The notes under the pieces are model-generated. The model was not told the origin of the DNA, made no database searches, and saw only the letters and a program-made list of their open reading frames with translations. A program made the position numbers and the translations under genes. A stretch of DNA of 35,334 nt. Source: Desulfuromonas sp. (lineage in GTDB: Bacteria; Desulfobacterota; Desulfuromonadia; Desulfuromonadales; BM501). The first letter of the stretch is position 1. Every line of letters begins with the position of its first letter. Positions 1 through 7,834 of this stretch are shown in pieces. Where the stretch lies: positions 11,489-46,822 of the forward strand of contig NZ_PKUB01000048.1 in NCBI RefSeq assembly GCF_002868845.1. Reading direction: 5' to 3'.

Positions 1-534
1 ATCCTGGTGGAGAAGGAGAGCTACCTGCTCGAGCTCTGCCGCTACATCGTCCTCAACCCCGTCGCCGCGAACATGGTCGAGGCCCCTGAGGCGTGGCCCT
101 GGAGCAGCTTCCTGCCGACCGCCGGTCTCGCCCCGGCCCCCGATCTTCTCACCACCGATTGGCTCCTGGCCCAGTTCGCTCCCCGACCGGAGGAGGCTCG
201 CAAGCGTTACGCCGCTTTCGTCTACGACGGCCTCGGCCGTCTTTCGCCTTGGGAAGAGCTGCGAGGGGGCGTGCTGCTGGGGGGAGAGGAATTTGTGGAG
301 GGGTTTCAGCAGAGGCTGGCCGAGAAGGGGGGCGAGGACGAGGTTCCCCGGGGCCAGCGCCTTGCCTGCCGACCTCTGCTGGAGGATCTCTTCGGCCCCG
401 ATATGGACCGGGAGAAAAGGGCGGCCTCGGCCCTGGAGGCCCACGGTGATTGGGGGTACACCCTGAAGGAGATCGGGGCCTTTCTGGGGCTGCACTACGC
501 GACGGTGAGCAAGATGGTGAACCGGGCGGGGTGA
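1..534 (+). CDS. REP-associated Y1 transposase, C-terminal part (5' end outside window)
   Basis: The reading frame is open from base 1 and starts ILVEKESYLLELCRYIVLNP, so the gene begins upstream of the window. The stretch CRYIVLNPVAANMV followed by WPWSSF is the characteristic C-terminal signature of the REP-associated tyrosine transposases (Y1_Tnp/TnpA-REP), single-strand DNA transposases related to IS200/IS605. The HUH motif and probably the catalytic Tyr lie upstream and cannot be checked. The last 30 residues (TLKEIGAFLGLHYATVSKMV) look like a helix-turn-helix, as in the long form of this family. A GTG at base 7 is an internal codon rather than a start. Whether the element is intact or active is unknown. 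The family call is firm; completeness is not. Confidence 0.8.
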   Translation: MLVEKESYLLELCRYIVLNPVAANMVEAPEAWPWSSFLPTAGLAPAPDLLTTDWLLAQFAPRPEEARKRYAAFVYDGLGRLSPWEELRGGVLLGGEEFVEGFQQRLAEKGGEDEVPRGQRLACRPLLEDLFGPDMDREKRAASALEAHGDWGYTLKEIGAFLGLHYATVSKMVNRAG

Positions 535-542
535 AAAAGTGG

Positions 543-569
543 CAAGGCAAGACCTGACCCCGACCCCCT
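543..569. repeat. possible transposase-associated terminal sequence
   Basis: Just past the transposase stop codon lies a CAAGACCTGACCCC-type string (543-569) with a tandem GACCCC duplication. Strings of this kind are, from memory, commonly found at the ends of Y1/REP-type elements in Proteobacteria. The matching left end would be outside the window, so this is inference from one copy. Confidence 0.3.
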
Positions 570-593
570 CGTGGAAAATTTTCTATCGACCAG

Positions 594-634
594 TGCAAAA
601 ATATTCTTGCAAATATGACAAATGCGGTTATCTT
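594..634 (+). promoter_or_regulatory. putative promoter with overlapping inverted repeat upstream of the octaheme cytochrome
   Basis: TTGCAA at 607-612 and TATCTT at 629-634 are spaced by 16 bases and make a plausible sigma-70 promoter about 40 bases before the cytochrome ATG. An inverted repeat TGCAA-N8-TTGCA (594-598 and 607-611) overlaps the -35 hexamer, which would suit a dimeric regulator such as a CRP/FNR-family protein. The region is clearly AT-rich against the surrounding DNA. No direct evidence ties it to a named regulator. Confidence 0.35.
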
Positions 635-672
635 TTTCTGTGTTGCCATTTCACATCACCAAGGAGGTAGAG

Positions 673-1944
673 ATGAAAAGAATGTTTGGGTTGGTGCTCG
701 GGCTGCTGCTTGTTGCAGGCGCGGTCTGGGCAGAGGAGGAAGGGTGCGTCACCTGCCACAGCGAAATCTCCCCCGGTCAGGTCGCCGACTGGCGGGTCAG
801 CGCCCATGCCGAAAACGGCATTTCCTGCTCGGCCTGCCACGGCGAGGCGCACACCGGCGAGGCCGATATCGCCAAGGCGGCCTTCCCCGATGAGCGGGTC
901 TGTCAGGAGTGCCACGAAGAGCAGTTCGACCAGTTCTCCAAGGGGAAGCACAACCATGGCTGGACCTCCATGAATGCCATGCCCATCACCCATGTCGAGC
1001 CTGAAGAGCTGATGGAGGGGGGGCGCGGCTGCGGCGGCTGCCACAACATGGGCATCAAGACCGAGGCGCAGAAGGCCGACCAGCTGGCCAAGGGGTATCG
1101 CTACCAGACCAACTCCTGCGACGAGTGCCACACCCGCCACAGCTTCTCCAAGAAAGAGGCCAAGGACCCCCGCGCCTGCCAGCAGTGCCACATGGGCTAC
1201 GACCATCCCCAGTGGGAGATGTGGAGCAGCTCCAAGCACGGCAGCCGCTGGTTCGCCAGGGACTCGGGCAACCTGCCTGAAGGCGCCCCGGCGCCGGCCT
1301 GCCAGGACTGCCACATGACCGGCGGCGACCACAACAACCACACCGCCTGGGGCTTCCTCGGCGTCCGCCTGCCGCTGCCCGAAGACCCCCAGTGGCGCGA
1401 CGACCAGGTCACCATCCTCAAGGCCCTCGGGGTCCTCAACCCCGAAACGGGCGAGCCGACAGAGCGCCTGGAGGCCGTCAAGGCGGTCGACCTGGCCCGG
1501 CTGACCAAGGAGGATTTCGACCGCGAGCGGGAGAAGATGATCGGCAACTGCAAGAAGTGCCACTCGGAGACCTACGCCCGCAAGCAGTTCGAGATGGGCG
1601 ACAAGATGATGCAGGAGGCCGACGTCCTCATGGCCAAGGCGATCCGCATCGTCGCCGCCCTCTACAAGGACGGGATCATCGAAAAGCCGGCCGACTACGC
1701 CTTCGCCTATCCCGACTTCCTCTACTTCATGCGCACCAACGGCTCTGAGATCGACGGCATGTCCGCCATCGACCAGGAACTCTTCGAGATGTACATGAAG
1801 CACCGCATGCGCACATACCAGGGGCAGTTCCACTTCAACCCGGACTACGCCTACTGGTACGGCTGGGCCATGATGACCAAGTCCTTGGGCAAGATCGAGA
1901 AACTCGGCAAGACCATGCGCGCAACCCACAAGAAAAAAGGCTGA
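673..1944 (+). CDS. periplasmic octaheme c-type cytochrome, hydroxylamine oxidoreductase (HAO)-like family
   Basis: A 423-aa protein with a clear Sec signal peptide (MKRMFGLVLGLLLVAGAVWA, residues 1-20) and exactly eight CxxCH haem-binding motifs: CVTCH, CSACH, CQECH, CGGCH, CDECH, CQQCH, CQDCH and CKKCH. The first Cys is residue 25. The spacing, the long helical C-terminal part after haem 8 and the segment NPDYAYWYGWAMM match the octaheme HAO/HAO-like family (multi-haem cytochrome PF13447 type). Members act in the periplasm as hydroxylamine or nitrite redox enzymes or as electron carriers. Whether the Tyr that crosslinks the P460 haem in true HAO is present cannot be settled by eye, so direction and substrate stay open. 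The ATG at 673 is chosen because AAGGAGG sits at 661-667 and the signal peptide starts there. No partner gene is adjacent: a transposase lies upstream and a terminator directly downstream. Confidence 0.8.
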   Translation: MKRMFGLVLGLLLVAGAVWAEEEGCVTCHSEISPGQVADWRVSAHAENGISCSACHGEAHTGEADIAKAAFPDERVCQECHEEQFDQFSKGKHNHGWTSMNAMPITHVEPEELMEGGRGCGGCHNMGIKTEAQKADQLAKGYRYQTNSCDECHTRHSFSKKEAKDPRACQQCHMGYDHPQWEMWSSSKHGSRWFARDSGNLPEGAPAPACQDCHMTGGDHNNHTAWGFLGVRLPLPEDPQWRDDQVTILKALGVLNPETGEPTERLEAVKAVDLARLTKEDFDREREKMIGNCKKCHSETYARKQFEMGDKMMQEADVLMAKAIRIVAALYKDGIIEKPADYAFAYPDFLYFMRTNGSEIDGMSAIDQELFEMYMKHRMRTYQGQFHFNPDYAYWYGWAMMTKSLGKIEKLGKTMRATHKKKG

Positions 1945-1966
1945 TACGCTTGGGAAAATGCAACAT

Positions 1967-1998
1967 ACAAAGGCCGCCGGGTTACCGGCGGCCTTTGT
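1967..1998. terminator. bidirectional hairpin between convergent cytochrome and permease genes
   Basis: A perfect 14-bp inverted repeat (1967-1980 with 1985-1998) encloses a GTTA loop. The arms end in ACAAAGG/CCTTTGT, so each strand carries a short T run in the 3' arm. It lies between the stop of the cytochrome (1944) and the stop of the convergent permease (2044). Confidence 0.8.
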
Positions 1999-2043
1999 GC
2001 GTTGGTGGGGTTGGAAAACAGGGGGGCGTCGCCTGGGGCAGGG

Positions 2044-4275
2044 TCAAAGGCCGAAGGTGGGGCCGCGCTCGCCGATCAGAACGAGCGGGCCCTCGGTCTG
2101 GTTGGCGATGGCCACGGGGATCTTGCCGATGCGCCGCTGGCGCCGGTCCGGGTGCTGCAGGCCGAGGATGGTCAGGTCGTACTCCCGGGCCTGGCTGCAG
2201 ACCTCGGCGACCACGTCCTCTGCCTCGACCACCAGTTTCTGGCAGTCGCGGTGGACCTCGTCCCGGGCCAGCAGGGTCACCTCCCGCTCGGCGATGCGGC
2301 GGGCGCGGCTGGAGGTGCCGGGGGGGACGGTGCGCATGTAGGTGATCTCCTCGGTGCCGGAGCGGCAGAGGGTGGCCAGCAGGCGGGCCCGCAGGGTGCT
2401 CTGATCGGCGTGGCCGCCCACCGGCACCAGGATGCGCTTGACGCTGGTCAGCTGCCAGCCGTAGGGGGCCCGCAGGACCACCACGTCGCAGTCGACCTGG
2501 GCCATGATCCGTTCGATTTTCTCCGCGCTCGCCTCGGTTTCGAAGCGCCGCAGGCCGAGGAGCAGGCTGGCGCAGCGGTGTTCCCGGGCGACCCGGCTGA
2601 TCTCCTCCCGCGGCCGGTCGGCCACCGTGGTCAGCACCTCGGGGGCGAAATCGCTCTCCAGCGAGGTGCTGAGGATCTCCCCCAGCACCGACTGAAAATC
2701 GGCCAGGGTCCGGCCGCTGGCCAGGGCCTCGGGGCTGACCACCGACAGCATCAGGGCCCGCCCGCCCCCCGGGGGAGCGAGGGCGTTGGCCACCGCCATC
2801 AGGCCCGGGGCGCTGCCCGGGTTGGCCACAGGCACCAGCACCAGCGGGCTGCGCCCGCGCAGGCGGGTCAGGTGGGGGTCCAGCCCTTCGGCGGCGGCGT
2901 CGACCACCCGGGCGCGGCGGGCGAAGAGGGCCCAGTAGAGCAGGCCGCCGATGGCCAGCCAGCTGCCGGTGATCAGGCCCGCCTCCGGCACCGCTACCGC
3001 CTGGAAGAGGCCGAGCAGGGCGCAGGCGATGCCGCCGATGACCGGCACCAGGGGCAGTCGGGCCAGACCCCGGCGGGGCTGGCGCTCCTTGCCGCGGCGC
3101 CGGGCCAGGATGGCGGTCCAGTGGACCAGGGCGAAGGTCACGAGAAAGATCAGGCTGGCTGCGGCGCCGGCGGCCGCAACGTCGCTGAGGAGCAACACCA
3201 GAAAGAGCATCGGCGCCCCGCTGGCCAGCACCGCCGCCACCGGGGTGCCGCGCCCTTCGTGGACAGCGCCGAACTGGTGGGGCAGGGTCCGGTCCCGGGC
3301 CATGGTCAGGGCCATGCGCGAGGCGGCGAAGAGGTTGGCGTAGAGGGCCGAGAGCATGGCCAGCACGGCGCCGCCGATGACCAGCCAGAACCCGGCGGGC
3401 CCCAGGTAGTTCTGCGCCGCCAGGGCGAGCAGGCCGTCCGGGTTGGCGCGGCTGAATTCGACGATCGATATCCCCGGCGGTGCGCCCACCGTGGCCACCA
3501 CGAAGACCAGCGGCAGGTAGATCACCAGGGCCGCCCCCAGGGAGAGCAACATGGCGCGGGGGATGGTGCGCTCCGGCTGGCGGACCTCGCCGGCCACGGC
3601 GGCGATCAGGTCGAAGCCCTGCAGGGTGATGAAGGTGTAGCCCATGGCCTGCAGCACGCCGAGGCCGCCGCTGGGGAAAAAGGGGCTCAGGGCCGCCTCG
3701 ACCGTATCCTCCGGGCGCCCCCCCAGCGCCCAGAGCCCGCCCAGGATCAGAATGACAAAGAGGATCATCTTGCCGAAATTGACCCACTGCCGTCCCTCGC
3801 CGCTGCGGCGGCAGAGCAGGGCGGCATAGGCCGCAATCGGCAGGTGCGCCAAGAGCAGCATCGCCCCCCGGCCGCCGAACAGGTCGGAGATGTCGGCCAT
3901 CAGGGCGGGGAAGAGGCGGGTCAGGGCCAGCGAGGCGTAGGAGGCAAAACCGACGGCGTAGAGGGCCCCGGCCATGATCGAGGCGAACCATGCAATCCAG
4001 CCGATCATGAAGGCCTAGCGCACCGAGAGGACCTTTTTGGCAAAGGTGTAGGTGCCCCCCGACTCGGGGAAGGCCTTGGCCATTTCGGCGAAGCTCAGTG
4101 CGGTCAGCAGGGCGATGACGCCGTTCAGGGCGAAGGCCACGATCGCCGCCGGCCCGGCCGTGGCGAAGGCGACCCCGGCCAGGGCCAGGATGCCGCCGCC
4201 GACAATCGCTCCGATGCCGACCCCGGTCGCGCCCATCAGGCCGATGGTGCGCAGGTCTTTAGAGTTTGTCGTCAT
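2044..4275 (-). pseudogene. APC-superfamily amino acid permease with C-terminal USP-like domains, interrupted by an in-frame TAG
   Basis: Read through, this is a 743-residue protein. The N-terminal part (GLMGATGVGIGAIVGGGILALAG) is the first helix of APC amino-acid transporters, and about twelve hydrophobic segments follow. The last roughly 300 residues look like two universal-stress-protein-type domains (VLVPVANPGS..., RILVPVGG..., ending near LTILGLQHPD). Codon 87 is TAG (4015-4017): the protein reads ...AKKVLSVR, stop, AFMIGWIAWFA... in the same frame with no shift. Homologues from memory have Glu at this place, so GAG to TAG is the simplest change. The rest of the gene is open and shows no decay, so the lesion is recent, a sequencing error, or read through. 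An internal ATG (4006-4008) follows the stop but would lose the first two helices. No good ribosome binding site precedes the ATG at 4275. The gene could still be functional if the TAG is an error. Confidence 0.75.
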
Positions 4276-4496
4276 ATGCTGTTTTTGGGAAAATGACCCG
4301 CCAATTTCAAAAGACAGGAGAGAGGGGCGGGTGGGGTTGCGCTTGAGTTTAAACTAAATTTTAGCGCAAGTCTCCAAGATGTCTTGCAGCCCTCGATCCG
4401 CTCGTCCAGCCAGTCGAGAAGCCGCTTCTGCACCGGGGAGTCGAGCTTGCGCAGCTGTCGCTCGGCATAGTCGCTGACCTCAACCGTCCAGGCCAA
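4272..4496 (-). pseudogene. truncated RelE/ParE-type toxin
   Basis: A TTG start at 4496 is preceded by GAGGAAA and overlaps the end of the antitoxin gene by 17 bases. The first 38 residues (WTVEVSDYAERQLRKLD..., DWLDERIEGC) match the N-terminus of the RelE/ParE toxin fold. Near 4383 the homology stops. The next frame reads RHLGDLR, resembling the usual continuation of the family, and then stops, so there appears to be a small frameshift followed by loss of the C-terminal half that carries the catalytic residues. The remaining codons of the open frame (to 4272) run into the permease promoter region and look like non-coding DNA. The toxin is probably inactive. Confidence 0.6.
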
Positions 4497-4692
4497 GATC
4501 TTTCCTCAGCTCTTTCAGGGACCGGCTGCCGCGGGCCTCGGCGAGGGCCTGCCGGGCCAGTTCGAGGTCTTCGTTGTCCTCGAGGTAACGGACGATCGCC
4601 TCGCGCACCACGGCACTGCGATTGCTCCCCCTGGCTTTCGCCAGCAGGTCGATCTCCTGCTCCAGCTCTTTTTCCAGACGAATCGCGAGCAT
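4480..4692 (-). CDS. ribbon-helix-helix antitoxin (RelB/CopG-like)
   Basis: A 70-aa protein starting MLAIRLEKELEQEIDLLAKA. The beta strand followed by two helices with SNRSAVVREAIVRYLED is a standard ribbon-helix-helix DNA-binding dimerisation fold, and the acidic C-terminal tail would bind the toxin. The start at 4692 is preferred over the in-frame ATG 12 bases upstream because GGAGGTGA lies just before it. The gene overlaps the truncated RelE-like toxin gene, the normal arrangement for such a pair. With the toxin broken, this may be an orphan antitoxin or a regulator only. Confidence 0.75.
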   Translation of the reverse strand: MLAIRLEKELEQEIDLLAKARGSNRSAVVREAIVRYLEDNEDLELARQALAEARGSRSLKELRKDLGLDG

Positions 4693-4891
4693 GGTCACCT
4701 CCATTTGAGTTGTAAGAAAAGGTATGACGCGGTGGGGTGTATGTCAAATCGCAAAAACGATGAGGATCCGGGACGGGGTGGGGAGGTCGTCCGGTTCTGA
4801 ATCCGACCTTTTCATTCCGCCCTTGAAGGGGTGCGCACGATCGACTATATTCGCTGGAAATGCGCCCATCACCCCTGCCGGAGATCAGAAT

Positions 4892-5119
4892 ATGGAAATC
4901 GACCTGAACGCGCTGAGACACCTGATAACCGACCGAATCGACGAGATCGAAGAGATCGTGGCCGGGACCGGCTACCTGCCCCGGACCGTCATCGGGGTCG
5001 GCACCTTTTTGCTCGATAACTACGGGGATACCGATCTGCTGACCGCCAAGCAGCAGGTCACTTTCGAAAAGTTTCTCAAGCCGCTGCTGGAACCATCGGG
5101 CGGCCGCGATCGACAGTGA
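4892..5119 (+). CDS. hypothetical protein, 75 aa
   Basis: The small acidic protein MEIDLNALRHLITDRIDEIE... has no signal peptide or membrane segment. The ATG at 4892 has GGAG at 4880-4883. Its sequence looks like a real coding region (balanced amphipathic helices, clean ending SGGRDRQ), and a strong hairpin follows it. The family is not recognised. The TVIGVGTFLLDNYGD segment suggests a compact globular domain, but no function can be assigned. Confidence 0.55.
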   Translation: MEIDLNALRHLITDRIDEIEEIVAGTGYLPRTVIGVGTFLLDNYGDTDLLTAKQQVTFEKFLKPLLEPSGGRDRQ

Positions 5120-5155
5120 GGCGCCCTGCCGCCGCCTGCCGCCCGTTTCTCGAAG

Positions 5156-5192
5156 CAAGGGCCCATCAACCGCTATGGTCGATGGGCCCTTG
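5156..5192. terminator. bidirectional hairpin terminator
   Basis: A perfect 12-bp stem, CAAGGGCCCATC (5156-5167) with GATGGGCCCTTG (5181-5192), encloses a 13-base loop that can itself pair ACC with GGT. TCGTTTTG follows on the plus strand. It lies between the small hypothetical gene and the convergent RNA helicase gene. Confidence 0.75.
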
Positions 5193-5210
5193 TCGTTTTG
5201 CGGGCGGGAA

Positions 5211-6968
5211 CTACTTCCCCTTCTTGGGACCCCGCCGGTCGATGAACGGTTTCTTTCCGCCCGGCTTGAAGCGCCGGTCCTCCCCGCCCTTCTTGAAAGG
5301 CGTCCGTCGGTACTTGCCAGGGTTCTCGGGGGCCTTGGCGCCGCTGTCGACGCTGATCTTGATAGGCCGGCCGCAGATCCGGATCTTTTGCAGCAGGCTG
5401 AAGGCTTCGGCGGGCATGTCGTCGGGCAGGTCGACCAGGCTGAAGGTGTTGAAGAGCTTGATCGCGCCGATGTGGCTGCCGCTGAGCTTCGCCTCGTTGC
5501 TGATGGCGCCGACGATGTGCTTCGGTTCGACGCCGTGGTCGCGCCCGACCTCGATGCGGTAGCGGCGCATCCCCGCGCCGGCCGGCCCCGCGGAGCGCTC
5601 CCGCCGGGGCGGGGTGTCGCGCGCTTCGGCCCTCCTCTCCACCGGGATCTCCTCGGGTTGCAGGGGGCGCTCCTTCTGGGCCAGGTAGGCCAGGGCCGCG
5701 GCGATGCGGCGGTGGCCGGCGTCGTACTCGGTCTGGAAGCTGTCGATCATCTCCTCGAAGAACTCCAGATCCTGCGCTTCGAGGGTTTCGGCGATCTGCT
5801 CCTTGAACAGGCCGATGCGGCGGTCGGTGATGTCCTGTCGGCTCGGCAGGCGCATCGGCTTGATCGGCTGGCGGGTGGCGTGTTCGATCGCCGCGAGCAT
5901 CCTTTTTTCGCGCGGGGCGACGAAGAGGATCGCCTTGCCCTCGCGGCCGGCCCTCCCGGTGCGGCCGATGCGGTGAACGTAGGCCTCGGTGTCGTAGGGG
6001 ATGTCGTAGTTGACCACGTGGCTGATGCGCTTGACGTCGAGGCCCCGGGCCGCCACGTCGGTGGCGACGACGATGTCGAGGTCGCCGTTCTTGAGGCGCT
6101 CGATCGTCTTCTCCCGCATCTGCTGGGTCATGTCGCCGTTGAGGGGCGCGCAGGAGAAGCCGCGGGCCTCGAGCTTCTCGGAGAGCTCCACGGTGGCGAT
6201 CTTGGTGCGGGCGAAGACGAGCATCGCCTCGATCTCCTCGGCCTCGAGGATGCGGGTCAGGGCGTCGAGCTTGTGCAGCCCCTTGACCTGCCAGAACCAC
6301 TGGGAGATCGTGTCGACCGTCGAGGTCTTGCTCTTGATGCGGATCTCGACCGGGTCCTTGAGATGGCGCCGGGCGATGCGCAGCACGCCGGCCGGCATGG
6401 TCGCGGAGAAGAGGGCGGTCTGCCGCTCTTCCGGGGCGTGCTCCAGGATCTGCTCGACCTCGTCGACGAAACCCATCCGCAGCATCTCGTCCGCCTCGTC
6501 GAGGACGACGCAGCGCAGCCGATCGAGCTTCAGGGTGCCGCGGCGCAGGTGGTCCTGGATGCGGCCGGGGGTGCCGACCACGGCCTGGACGCCCCGATGC
6601 AGCTGGCGCAGCTGCTGGACCATGTTCTGGCCGCCGTAGACGGGCAGCACCTGGAATCCGGGGAGGTGGCGGGCGTAGGTCTGCATCGCCTCGGCGACCT
6701 GCAGCGCCAGCTCCCGGGTGGGGGTCAGGACCAGGATCTGGGGGGCCTTCAGGGCCGGGTCGAGGCGGCTGAGCAGGGGCAGGGAAAAGGCGGCCGTTTT
6801 GCCGGTGCCGGTCTGGGCCTGTCCGAGCAGGTCGCGGCCCTCGAACAGGGGGGGGATGCTCTTGGCCTGGATCGGCGAGGGGGTCTCGTAGCCGACGTCC
6901 TCGATCACCCTGGCAACGGCAGGGGCGAGGGCCAGCTCGGCGAAGCCGGGAAGCGTTTCTTCGGTCAT
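5211..6968 (-). CDS. deaD: DEAD-box ATP-dependent RNA helicase (DeaD/CsdA type)
   Basis: A 585-aa protein with all core motifs: Q motif region GFAELALAPAVARVIEDVGY...SPIQ, Walker A AQTGTGKT, DEAD in VLDEADEMLRMGF, SAT in FSATMP, and HRIGRTGRAGREG near residue 335. A DbpA-type RNA-binding domain occupies roughly residues 490-565 (RYRIEVGRDHGVEPKHIVGA...), followed by a basic tail rich in Lys/Arg/Gly. This is the organisation of DeaD/CsdA, which unwinds structured RNA in ribosome assembly and cold adaptation. The gene ends in a genuine TAG after PKKGK. A 208-base region without a gene precedes it (6969-7176), long enough for a regulated 5' leader, but nothing specific was recognised there. Confidence 0.93.
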   Translation of the reverse strand: MTEETLPGFAELALAPAVARVIEDVGYETPSPIQAKSIPPLFEGRDLLGQAQTGTGKTAAFSLPLLSRLDPALKAPQILVLTPTRELALQVAEAMQTYARHLPGFQVLPVYGGQNMVQQLRQLHRGVQAVVGTPGRIQDHLRRGTLKLDRLRCVVLDEADEMLRMGFVDEVEQILEHAPEERQTALFSATMPAGVLRIARRHLKDPVEIRIKSKTSTVDTISQWFWQVKGLHKLDALTRILEAEEIEAMLVFARTKIATVELSEKLEARGFSCAPLNGDMTQQMREKTIERLKNGDLDIVVATDVAARGLDVKRISHVVNYDIPYDTEAYVHRIGRTGRAGREGKAILFVAPREKRMLAAIEHATRQPIKPMRLPSRQDITDRRIGLFKEQIAETLEAQDLEFFEEMIDSFQTEYDAGHRRIAAALAYLAQKERPLQPEEIPVERRAEARDTPPRRERSAGPAGAGMRRYRIEVGRDHGVEPKHIVGAISNEAKLSGSHIGAIKLFNTFSLVDLPDDMPAEAFSLLQKIRICGRPIKISVDSGAKAPENPGKYRRTPFKKGGEDRRFKPGGKKPFIDRRGPKKGK

Positions 6969-7176
6969 GAAAAGCCTGTTCGGGATGTGCCCGGCGGGGA
7001 TGGCAGGCGGAGAGCCGGGCGGAGTGCGGTGAGAAGCGACTGTTACAGGAACATTGTCCTCACTGGCGGAGGAAACCGCAACCCCTTATCTTGCATATAG
7101 AGCAAGGGCTAATGTCCGGGAGGGGAAACGCGGCGGGGGAGGAGCCGGTCTCGCGCGCCGGTCTTCCGCTTTTCGC

Positions 7177-7737
7177 TCAAGGCTCCAGCTCGTCCCGCGG
7201 GGGCCCGGCGAGATGTTCGAGGGTCCCTTCCAGGGTCTCCTCTCCGACGGTCAGGTAGAGGGTGCCGCCGGAGACGGTCAGGGTCCAGTCGATGGTGCGC
7301 TCCAATCCGGCGGCGAGGCGGGCGGTGAGCTCCGCGTCGGGGGCCAGGACGCAGAGGCCTGGCACGGTTTCGAGCCGTTCCAGGTGGGCCTCTTTCCAGC
7401 GCCAGAGGTTGGCGCCGCCGGCCACCAGGATCACCTGCCGGCAGTGGCGGGCGGCCTTGACCAGGCGCTCCGGGTCGGGCTGGCCGACCTCCACCCAGAG
7501 CCGCACCCGGCCGTCGGGCTCGTGGCTCCACAGGTCGGGCTCGTCCCCCGCGGAGACCCCGCGGGTGAAGGCCAGGTCCGGGCTCTGGCACAGGGCCCAG
7601 GCCAGCACCCGCAGCACCAGGCGCTCGGCGGTCTCGGAAGGGTGCCGGGCGACGCGCGCCTGCAGGCGGGTGAAGAGCTGGCGGTCGACGTCGGCGAGTT
7701 CGACGGCGACCCGGTGGATGGTCGATGGTGCGGCCAT
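7177..7737 (-). CDS. yaeQ: YaeQ family protein
   Basis: A 186-aa protein starting MAAPSTIHRVAVELADVDRQ, with the family hallmarks ARHPSETAERLVLRVLAWAL and the C-terminal half TIDWTLTVSGGTLYLTVGEET. YaeQ proteins have a PD-(D/E)XK nuclease-like fold; the D-x-W and WVEVGQPDPERLVKAARHC parts supply the acidic/Lys core. Its biological role is unsettled. A GAGGA lies upstream of the ATG at 7737. It stands alone between the helicase and the uracil operon, all on the minus strand. Confidence 0.85.
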   Translation of the reverse strand: MAAPSTIHRVAVELADVDRQLFTRLQARVARHPSETAERLVLRVLAWALCQSPDLAFTRGVSAGDEPDLWSHEPDGRVRLWVEVGQPDPERLVKAARHCRQVILVAGGANLWRWKEAHLERLETVPGLCVLAPDAELTARLAAGLERTIDWTLTVSGGTLYLTVGEETLEGTLEHLAGPPRDELEP

Positions 7738-7834
7738 GGGCGTGGTCCTCGAGAAGGGGGGCGGATGACGAGGCGACAGGGTAGCAGATTTGTCACCGCT
7801 CGGGGGAAATTCCTGCTCGCAGGCCGGCTTATCC

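Noticed and set aside
1982-4296. Very long open frames on both strands overlapping the permease, and similar ones over the helicase (5175-7100), GGDEF-EAL gene (19178-21010) and dynamin gene (29492-31414)
   Set aside because: They arise from high GC content opposite real genes; their products are low-complexity Gly/Pro/Arg/Ala- or Gln/His-rich with no domain motifs.
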